From assembly GCA_008973525.1 (NCBI GenBank), contig WACJ01000044.1:1364001-1428000 (forward strand): a stretch of DNA of 64,000 bases, written 5' to 3'. Position 1 is the first letter of the stretch. Each line of letters opens with the position of its first letter. This stretch comes from Stenopsyche tienmushanensis (Eukaryota > Arthropoda > Insecta > Trichoptera > Stenopsychidae). Shown piece after piece: positions 56,660-64,000 of this stretch. The translations under genes and the position numbers were made by a program. The notes under the pieces were generated by a model. That model was not told where the DNA came from. It saw nothing but the letters and a program-made list of their open reading frames with translations, and searched no databases.

Positions 56660-57240
56660 CCCAATTGTCCTTGTCAGGGATGCACTCCCACAGTCCCCTG
56701 GCAGGTGACGGTATCTTCAAGAGGCGATCCTTTTCGCCAGTACTGTCTCCACTATCTACTCCACTAATCGTGTCCTCTGATTTCTGGCTGACTAACAAGA
56801 ACAGATCCAGATCCAGTCTCTTTTTAACGCACATTTGAGATGCTTCATCCTTCGCATGTCTTGATTGGCCTCGAATCCCCACTCTAAAGCCATTACGAAG
56901 GCCTCAAAATCTTCTGTTCCATCAAATGTTGAATATGCCACATAGCTCAACTCACGGCATGCATCTTCATTAGCAGATCTTCCACTTCCCTTCATAGCGC
57001 TGGTCCTTTTTTTCGGCATTGCTAACGTTCAGTCGTAGATTCCACTTCTGACACCAGTATAACGTAGGCTCCTGGCGGAATTCTCGGGGCACAATTACCC
57101 TCATCGCAGGCTGCACTCCCACAGCTCCTACGGCAGGCGACGGTATCCTCAGGATGAGATTTCTCAGATTCATAGCTGTGTAGCATCGGCGATTTGTCGC
57201 ATCCCCATGCAATATTGCTGTTAGTCTGAGCAGATTTAAT
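56660..57240 (-). mobile_element. Deleted LTR element on the minus strand (LTR, primer site, gag start, LTR)
   Basis: On the minus strand an LTR (about 57240 to 57057) is followed by the full primer site (57056-57042, TGGTGTCAGAAGTGG), a short leader, a gag-like start and then a second LTR strip. The block gctgcactcccacagctcct and ggcaggcgacggtatcctca at 57108-57155 recurs as gatgcactcccacagtcccc and ggcaggtgacggtatcttca at 56680-56725, which marks the two LTRs. Everything of pol is deleted. Confidence 0.7.
56790..57019 (-). pseudogene. gag-like N-terminal fragment of LTR element
   Basis: The first ATG after the primer site (57019) opens a 75-codon frame: MPKKRTSAMKGSGRSANEDA, then YSTFDGTEDFEAFVMALEWG and DMRRMKHLKCALKRDWIW. 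Position directly behind the primer site and leader, and a content of a start followed by a segment of the kind found in retroelement capsid proteins, suggest gag. No zinc knuckle is included. A continuation in another frame runs to about 56700 before the second LTR. The gene is truncated. Assignment rests on location more than on motifs. Confidence 0.55.
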
Positions 57241-57300
57241 TTGCTAGATTAACAGCGACATCTTCCGTCTCCCTTTTTCCGCTTCGGGACCTGTTGGACA
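57241..57300 (+). mobile_element. Plus-strand LTR start facing the inverted element
   Basis: tttgctagattaacagcgac and atcttccgtctcccttttt match LTR starts at 23430 and 27575. It lies directly behind the inverted LTR, the third head-to-head arrangement in the window. Confidence 0.55.
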
Positions 57301-57589
57301 TGCAGGTCCCCACGCATTCAAAAAGTTTTGGCACCAAATGTGTGGAAGGATGATTCTATAGAGAATAACTCCGTAGTCTACTTCTTCATTTTTTTTAAAT
57401 GTAGAATCTTATAGACCATATGACATCTGGACTTAAAAATAGACTCTAGTTTCCGGACTAAATTAGCTCCTTCCAGAACTGGCAGTGAGTTGTCTAAACC
57501 CCCTTATTCCCTGCAAATACTTGCAGCAACCGCGGTGGAGCAGGATAATTTTCCCTGCAACACCCCCTAATTCATTGACTTCTACGCCT

Positions 57590-57800
57590 GGTGCGTACGT
57601 TTTTATTGCAAGCGTGTGTCTGCGAAGACCGTTGTAAACTGGTCACATTGCGGGCATGGTGGTACGTAGTGGGAGCCCCCCACCCAAAAAAAGGTGGGAA
57701 TCGAGAAGAGTCGTCGGTTGGCCTTGGCTACGGGATGACGTCCTTCTCGCAGCCAGATCTCTCTCGCGCCCCCGCTCGTCGGAAAAAAAGGCTGCAATTG
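57590..57800 (+). mobile_element. LTR fragment (type A)
   Basis: It contains gcaagcgtgtgtctgcgaag, gggaatcgagaagagtcgtc, ggttggccttggctacggga, the stem-loop (ggctacgggatgacgtcctt-ctcgcagcc) and agatctctctcgcgcc. Neither the 5' end nor the primer site is present. Confidence 0.6.
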
Positions 57801-58353
57801 AGAGGCAAATTTTAATAATCATATCTTCACGACTATTTTTATTTTTCACTTTGGATCGGTGGTGGTTCCATCTTGAATTAAATTACGCCACTCTCTCGCA
57901 TTTTTCCGAATTCCGACCCGAATTAAAACTCTTTGTACGTCTTCCAAATTCGATCTCTCTACTATCTGTTGGGTACTTTTAGAAGTTTTAGATCCGCAGA
58001 GAGTTCCGTATTGCTCTGAAGAAAGTCGTTTCTGCTATCGCATCCGCTGCAAGATGTTTTGATTATTAGAGAATCATCATCCGGTCAATGACACGTGTAA
58101 GGTATAACAAATTTTTATAGTTTACATACTAAGATAGAAATATTTATTTGCAATATTTTATTGTTTTACATAATTATTTTTTCTAGAATTCTTAATCATT
58201 ACCATCAGAAATCAGAGTCTGTACACTCAATATTACCTTATTTATGACCTAAGCGTGTCCTCACTTTCTCATAGCCACGTGACACTCCAAAAAGTTTTGC
58301 TTTGTATTAAAGTAACCCTGCTTGTTATCAAATATATGGAAATCGTATTATTA
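57801..58353. other. No recognised gene
   Basis: 57840-58080 is open in more than one plus frame (108-codon frame 57656-57982; also a frame with VPYCSEESRFCYRIRCKMF). These do not match a family I know and may be LTR-element flank. Confidence 0.3.
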
Positions 58354-58671
58354 TTAAGATTGAAATTTAAATGAAGCATTCGTAGGTAAGTTTTTTTTAT
58401 GGGCAGCTAAAGATTTTGAGAAGCATTGGGTTGGTCTTTGTGTGTGATGAAATTGACTTTTGTAAATACATTTTTGACAATTCCAAATCTCACAAGATGT
58501 TATTTGACCATCGAGAGAAATCGAGGTAAGCGTTGAATTGGGGTCAGAAAAAATCACCTCTGGAGTGTTTCCAATTATTCCCTTGCCATTTTCGCGGCTA
58601 CACAAGCGCCGATTGATTCTCTCAAAACCCTCACACGCCTGCCGTCTGCTGTCAATTTTCACCTGCTTCAT
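58354..58671 (-). other. 105-codon open frame, possibly an exon
   Basis: The minus frame starts MKQVKIDSRRQACEGFERIN and contains SCEIWNCQKCIYKSQFHHTQ, a Cys/His-containing strip, and ends NASFKFQS before a stop. No family is recognised; the spacing does not fit a standard C2H2 finger. If the GC-rich patch at 58778-58848 is an exon, joining its donor to an acceptor near 58641 would keep this frame, but that acceptor lacks a pyrimidine tract. Speculative. Confidence 0.2.
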
Positions 58672-58777
58672 GCTCTATTCACATCAAAAACCCTTTAAAA
58701 ACGAAATCGGGACAATGCGGATGGGTGGGCCGGGTGGCCCACCCGCCCTCCTTGCCTGACAGGAAGGGAATCCTTAC

Positions 58778-58848
58778 CTCGGAGTCACTCTCAGCGCAGC
58801 CTCCTCCCGTTTGTCCTCTTCGATACGACGGCTGCTAAACTTGACAGA
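58778..58848 (-). other. Candidate internal exon with a consensus donor
   Basis: On the minus strand an open stretch KFSSRRIEEDKREEAALRVT ends in CCGAG followed by GTAAGGAT at 58777-58770, a strong match to a splice donor. The acceptor could be atatag at 58848 or ctgtcaag a few bases on. It would encode only about 22 residues, charged and without a recognised family. The donor and the reading frame agree, but one small exon without partners is weak evidence. Confidence 0.3.
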
Positions 58849-60269
58849 TTTTCTATATGTGCGTCATCGAAAAACAAATATCCTCGCCTTTAGCCTTTGT
58901 GACGGCAGCGTAGAATTTCCACGAAAATGCTACCAGCAAGGGGGGGGGAGGGTGTATAAATAAAATTCTCCGTTTACCGACCGACATGAAACTTTTAGTT
59001 CGAAATGAGTAAATAAATTGAATTCTTATATAAACACGTTCCAAAAGTGGCATTTAACATTGTTACGTCATTCGGGGAATGCTGCCTTCGAGATACTTTG
59101 TTCAATCTTGTTCCATTTTAGGCTACAAATTACTCTCGAGAAATTACGTATAAACAACCCTTATTGAAAACCCCGGCGTAATAAATAGACAGCCTTTAAA
59201 AGCGCAAATTGAAATATCAAGGGCAATATAATAACGTATCATGCTTGAAACTAAATACCGCCTTCATTACGCGAAAGAGACATTTTTGCGATTGTATTCA
59301 TATTATTATATTGCAGATAGATTTATTTTGATCGAAGTCCAAACTATAATCTTAATCCAAATACAAAATACAAAAAAATCGCCTCCAAACTCTAGTAAGT
59401 CTACTCTCAGCCAATGATTACATTCCTATGGTGTCAGAACTTAATGTCAACATTTTTTCTTCCATAGGAGCAAAAAAAAATATATATAGCAGCCACAGGT
59501 ACAATGGTATCAAAATATGCTTATGCAGTTTTCGCGTTATAAGTTCGCAATAAGCCGAATTTAATCTGTCTGGTCAGTGTCGGATGGATTTAGAACGTGT
59601 CAACTGAACTAATGTATCACCGAGCGCAATACGGAACGGAATTGTACAACTTTTATATTTATTATGCCATGGGAGGAAAATGAATGGAAAATTTCGCAGA
59701 GTTGTCAATTAATCAGGCTTAAATGATTGATCGCCCGTTGCCGATGGGTTAGCGCGGGCCTAGAACGAAATCGCTAATAGGCATTATGTTCGTCGGTGTG
59801 ATGCTGTAATGAAGTCATCGTTGCAGCGCTGCATCAAGCGCGTGGAAATCAAACACAGCTCACAACCATCGATCAATTAATATTCTTGAATTGACGATTA
59901 CTGGATGTTGTGGGTTTGAATAATACTCCTGGGAAATATATTTCATCCCATAATATTAAAATCAAAAACGAATAGTCAGTAGTAATTATATAGATATGCA
60001 ATACAACCACATATACGGCATCATATTGACTCAATTGAACGATAATCTCAACCGGTTCGATAAATAATAAGCAATTACTGGAACGTCACCGAAACGCAAG
60101 GTCTGCGGTAAACATCACTGCTGTGCGTGAGTGTGTACGAGATAACCCGAGGCAGTCAATTTTTCGTCGTTTATAAGTATTTGGCCTTTCTGCGATATTA
60201 ACATGGCAAATTTTGCATTGGGACTTGAATTTACAGTCGCATAAAATTGAACTGAACTTTTAGAAAAAG
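58849..60269. other. No recognised gene
   Basis: AT-rich, with a G-rich tract near 58940. A 66-codon minus frame (58853-59053) has no motif. The part 59740-59900 is less AT-rich and could be host regulatory DNA; nothing specific seen. Confidence 0.4.
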
Positions 60270-60895
60270 TCATTGTTTGGTGCAAATTTTGTGCAAAACT
60301 AAACTGGTATTGCCATTATCGTCAACAGCGAACGCTATAGATCGATGATAAACAACTGCTTGTTGCCTAAACTGAATGATTTGTTTGTCGACGACATGTG
60401 GTTCTAACAGGAAGACACAACGCATGCCACAATAGACATTCTGCACGAGCGATTTGGGGGCATGGTTATCTCGCTCAGCGGACTTCTTTTTTTAAGGCTA
60501 GAAGACGAAGTCAACAAATATATGAGGAACCTTCTTGAGTCGAGCTGTATGTTGATCCCGCTATTCGGGGGCAACCCACTCGCAACTCTTAAAAGGCCCC
60601 AATGATACATCTTTCTCCAAAACTATTACAAAAAACCCTAAGATTAGAGATTAGAGGTGGCCACAAGATGTCCTTGTCCAATTGGTCCGAATTTCGGACC
60701 ACCGACACATCGAAAAAGGTAGGTTTATGCGCATAAACGGCAAACAATTGATGTCCTCAAAGTCAACATAACGAATGCTATCCAGCAAATTCAGTCAGAT
60801 TTATGCGATAAAGACATCGAAAATTGGACCTCCCGAAAACGTACCACCAGGCAAAACCGCAGCGGACATTTGAACGATGTTATATTTCATAATTA
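60270..60895 (+). pseudogene. Mariner-like remnant, family F2, with intact-looking C-terminus
   Basis: The first part parallels 5990-6170 (gaacgctatagatcgatgat, ctgaatgatttgtttgtcga, gaagacacaacgcatgccac), encoding the decayed strip HNACHNRHSARAIWGHGYL-like around the second catalytic aspartate (reading DTTHATIDILHERFGGMVIS in frame pieces). A rearranged 200 bp follows, including the shared block ccaattggtccgaatttcgg near 60678. From 60764 the C-terminus is readable: KVNITNAIQQIQSDLCDKDI, ENWTSRKRTTRQNRSGHLN, DVIFHN, stop. This is the best C-terminus of the family here. Dead because of the rearrangement and stops. Confidence 0.75.
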
Positions 60896-61097
60896 ATGTG
60901 ATAAAATATTCTTTCAAATAAAATCCATTCACGGTGGCGTATACTTATGTTTTTAATTCATAGGAAAGAGCAAGAACGTTTGAAAAATATTCTAGGAATA
61001 GAAAATTCAAGTATTATATAAATATAAATAAGAATAAAATAATTTTAACGGAATTTAGTTTGTCGGAGTGATGAAATCATCATTATTTTTATCTTTT

Positions 61098-61567
61098 GAC
61101 ACAGAAAGAACATTCATCCACATTAAGTCGGGAGATAATTGAAACTAAGACAGAGACGAAGAGAGTATCTTGCGTCTCATCATACGTAAAGTCATGCTGT
61201 AAAGGTGCCCATACACGTCTAAATGTGCTTAAACATTGCGAAAAGCAATCCATAGTTCTATTTATAATACAATATTATTATAAACTCTATGGTATCTATC
61301 GTCCCAAATTTATCGATTTCAAGCTTCAACAAATGCATTATTTTTTTACTAAAATTCAAAACACAAATGTATTGTTCATGTTTACGTGAATAAATGAATG
61401 CATATCGTGTGCTATCAACGGTGTTAGGGTTCATTTATTGATATACAATCTTGCCTCATGCTGCGCGGTCCTGAAAGAAAAGTGGATTTGTATGGACGAT
61501 AATTAGTAGACATACGAATATAGCATCTATGTTCAATTTTAAATTAAGTCACTAATTAAATGGTTAA
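61098..61567 (+). mobile_element. piggyBac-like miniature element, copy h
   Basis: It carries catccacattaagtcgggag, gagagtatcttgcgtctcat, cccatacacgtctaaatgtg, a central block with aaatttatcgatttcaagct, and the 3' block tgatatacaatcttgcctca with gcggtcctgaaag, ending actaattaaatgg-TTAA (61564-61567). The 5' border is worn. Confidence 0.65.
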
Positions 61568-62323
61568 TAAATATTTATATTATGATGTGTTATTCCAAAA
61601 GAATTATAGAGTAGTCTGAATAACATGCCATAAATGTCCTATAAAATTAATCAAAAAATATTTGCAAATATAGTATATTTAATTGAATGCCAATTTTAAT
61701 TATTTTTCAAGTATTTGCTCAGCACATTAATAATTATCAAAATAAGCAACTTCAAAGCAGCTAATAAAATTTTCATGCGTCAATCCGATTTGTAAGAGAA
61801 TAATGCTTTATCTCCGTTCCAAATCAAGAGTCACTCGCTTTCCACAAAGTCTATCTTCAACTTTATATAATTTAGGTTGCTTTTGTAAATTTCGAAATTT
61901 AATGCCCGAATACCGAAAGTTAATTAGAAACTGAAAACATAAGCGGAGCGACATTAACTGGATTCGTGATGAAACTCCGGCTGAACAAATAAGTTTTGAA
62001 CAGTGGAGATGTCGAATATTATTCGCGACTTTTCCACGATCAAGACACGCATAAAATATTCGACGTGAAAGGGCTGATGCATGACTCCATACAATATTGA
62101 TACCTCCTCAGTATCTAATTTCGAACTTCAATTCCAGATTACAATGATGATGGACGCGATAAATGTCTCAAAGCTAACGAAATACCAATTTACCCCATTC
62201 AATTGAAATCATTCATGTCATTTAATATCCGCCTAGTTCAAGAATGATAGTACAGCGTCTAATTTTAGACAAGCCACGATCGGACTATTGATAACGAACT
62301 TCTAAAAGCGATATTATGGTATA
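61568..62323. other. No recognised gene
   Basis: AT-rich sequence, no open frame with known motif, no repeat borders. Confidence 0.4.
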
Positions 62324-63138
62324 TGCGGGAAGTCCCAAAAATACCGGCCTCACAAAGAAAACACAAAAAAATTGGAAAAATAATCTCTTTTCAGCTCGAA
62401 ACACTTTTCTTAGCGATGTTAAATAACTTCAATACCCTGTTTATAGTACGAACCATCAAGCTTCTAAAAAATAGCCATCAACCGTCGACTCCACCTCCTC
62501 GTTGTAGGCAAACATTTTACAACCGAATTTTCACGTTTGGAAAAAGAAAATAATCCGAGGGGGTTAAATCTGGCAAATATGTTGCATGAGGAAGCAATTC
62601 GAACTTTAACTCATTGATTTTGGTCGCCAAACACTTGATTGAAACATACTCATGATGCTGTCTTTGTTCCACTGTAAGCAAACGCGGCACCCATCTTGTG
62701 CACAGCTTTCTCATGACAACATTCTCACCGATTGTAAAATTTAAACAACCCACCTCGTTTTGTAATGAAAGTTCGTAGTCGTTCTGTAGATTTATTCAGT
62801 TATGGCGTCCGATAGCAAGGTGCTCATTCATCATATCAGCGGTCCGAAAAGCGGACCGATTGGACCTTGCGGCCATTCCGTCCTCTTTTAAGGCATTTTC
62901 TATAATCTATAAAGTCATGGAAGCGATGTAGTATCTAGACAATTTCTACCATAGTCACGGCTTTGACTAATATAACTTTGTGGATTTTATTCACCATTTA
63001 TAGCGTCTTCGCCTCATTTGATCAATAATTTACTATTATAAAAAAAGCAGCAAAATTTTTTGAGTAGAATTGTAGCATCTTCAAACTTGATACTTGGGCT
63101 TTATAAGGTAGGTACGGGTACTTCTGGGACTACCCTCG
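62324..63138 (-). mobile_element. Mariner element, family F3, both ends, 815 bp
   Basis: The left end TGCGGGAAGTCCCAAAAATA-CCGGCCT and the right end, inverted, CGAGGGTAGTCCCAGAAGTA-CCCGTACCT are related over about 25 bases, each next to TA (62322-62323 and 63139-63140). This is the only copy of the family in the window with both ends. Transposase pieces are on the minus strand (next entry). Confidence 0.75.
62517..62900 (-). pseudogene. Mariner transposase of F3, deleted
   Basis: On the minus strand: MAARSNRSAFRTADMMNEH near 62890-62820, then after a frame change MGCLNFTIGENVVMRKLCTR and WVPRLLTVEQRQHHEYVSIK, then a large deletion to FELLPHATYLPDLTPSDYFL and FPNVKIRL (62753-62517). The last strip holds the third catalytic aspartate region (PDLTPSDYFLF). 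The segments with the first and second aspartates are deleted, so the enzyme is dead. Confidence 0.82.
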
Positions 63139-63495
63139 TACGTAAAATTTGATTACATATTTTTGATTAAAAAAAACAGGTATCCAATCTCATTTGATAA
63201 TTATTTTAGAGGTAAATTAAAAATACAAATTATATCTCTTTACCAATATTTCGAGTCTCCTTTTGGACTCATGGACGCGAAATATCAACTCAAATTAACG
63301 ACAGTTCTTTGCGTCACCATAGGAAAGTCTCGCAGCTGGGCTCTCTTTCTATTGCTAAAGACTTTTAAATAAATGCCTAATGCCAATATTTTATTAAAAG
63401 TGTGGATTTTTAGAGCAAAAAATTCATAGAAATAACATTTGGAATCAAATAAAAGTTGGAAATAATTTGGTACAAATATAGCATGATGATGATAT

Positions 63496-63760
63496 TGTAG
63501 CGTGGGCGATTTACCATCCCCATGTAGTAGTGCTGTTAACAGCGACATCTTCTATCTCTCTTCATGTGCAATGTGTTATTTCAACAGCGCCATCTCTTGT
63601 GACCCTGCGGAGACATTGCACCTGCATACCGACGGATTGCTTCTTGCGTGTGCATCGTTACCGGTTGGGTATTGACGCGCAGGAGGCAGGAGTCGGAGAG
63701 TCGTCGGTTAGCCTTGGCTGCGGGAGGTCGTCCTTCCTGCAGCCATTTTATGCAGGGCCA
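63496..63760 (+). mobile_element. LTR 5' part (type A)
   Basis: It begins TGTAGCGTGGGCGATTTACC, has ctgttaacagcgacatcttc, aacagcgccatctcttgtga, cttgcgtgtgcatcgttacc and the stem-loop block ggctgcgggaggtcgtcct-tcctgcagcc (63717-63745). It ends just after the stem-loop; the rest of the LTR is missing. Nearly colinear with 34594-34865. Confidence 0.75.
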
Positions 63761-63870
63761 GTTTAATCATAGATTACCCTAGTAGTGGGTATTGTCGTGT
63801 TCTTTCCACGCGATATTTTTGAGTGATTTTCTAACGGCTAATACCTGCTATATAGAACAATAAACGTAGC

Positions 63871-64000
63871 ACTTCGATGATCATCCATAAAGTGAGGTTA
63901 CATCATTTATTTAGGATCGAAAAATGCTTGTATTTAATTGAAATTCACAGGATAATATACAAATATGTAAAACTATTTTTCAGCGTAATTGCCGTTGAGA
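63871..64000 (-). mobile_element. Start of a family F6 mariner running off the window
   Basis: gatcatccataaagtgaggt, tacatcatttatttaggatc and gaaaaatgcttgtatttaat, then ttttcagcgtaattgccgtt match 50588-50700, where the C-terminal end of an F6 transposase lies on the minus strand. The element continues beyond base 64000, so this copy is cut by the window edge, not necessarily truncated in the genome. Confidence 0.75.

Noticed and set aside
59450..59475. ggtgtcagaacttaatg as another primer site
   Set aside because: Only the first ten bases agree with the primer site and no LTR end precedes it.
1..64000. CRISPR array or bacterial operon
   Set aside because: No evenly spaced identical repeats with unique spacers, and no bacterial-style coding density; the sequence is eukaryotic in character.

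Overview
The window looks like non-coding nuclear DNA of an animal, most probably an arthropod. It is AT-rich and has no bacterial gene layout: no long open frames, no operons and no ribosome-site-led genes. Almost everything recognisable is debris of transposable elements of types common in arthropods: mariner-like elements, R1/I-like non-LTR elements, small LTR elements primed by tRNA-Leu, and TTAA-flanked piggyBac-like miniature elements. I considered a crustacean or copepod but cannot prove one from sequence alone. No complete host protein gene, rRNA or tRNA was found.

Layout. 0-3.2 kb: three TTAA-flanked miniature elements (475-893, 1135-1885, 2658-3186). 3.2-4.3 kb: a coding-like patch and a GC-rich 10-bp tandem repeat. 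4.3-9.4 kb: two R1-like 3' ends in opposite orientation (4500-5540 minus, 8287-9290 plus), each near a small mariner-type terminal repeat, with two mariner remnants between them. 11.3-12.6 kb: LTR fragments. 14.1-15.8 kb: a miniature element, then an 873-bp mariner with good inverted ends. 17.0-18.2 kb: a composite of LTRs including a head-to-head junction. 20.1-24.0 kb: LTR pieces, a pogo/Tigger-like miniature element and a TRIM-like (coding-free) LTR element. 27.6-28.2 kb: an inverted LTR junction and one copy of a 235-bp repeat whose inverted partner is at 54.2 kb. 30.8-31.8 kb: the best-preserved mariner, with identical 31-bp ends. 33.6-34.9 kb: a decayed non-LTR reverse transcriptase abutting an LTR. 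35.4-44.3 kb: several mariner-like remnants, TTAA elements and possible hAT ends. 45.4-47.7 kb: LTR, miniature element, pogo-like repeat. 49-52.2 kb: mariner remnants, one split by an R1-like fragment. 56.6-57.8 kb: a minus-strand LTR/gag remnant. 60.2-64 kb: mariner remnants, a TTAA element, an LTR, and a mariner end running off the window.

How the parts relate. At least six mariner-like families can be separated by their ends. LTR pieces share a primer-binding site matching the 3' end of tRNA-Leu and a strong stem-loop whose arms co-vary between copies. All coding parts are broken by stops, frameshifts or deletions, so nothing here looks able to move by itself. Three short GC-rich stretches with splice-like borders (32661-32751, 44945-45063, 58778-58848 minus) are the only candidates for host exons, and they remain unproven. 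I do not see a convincing new biological system. The most unusual items are the co-varying LTR stem-loop, the recurrent head-to-head LTR junctions, the 26-kb-separated inverted repeat pair and the candidate exons.
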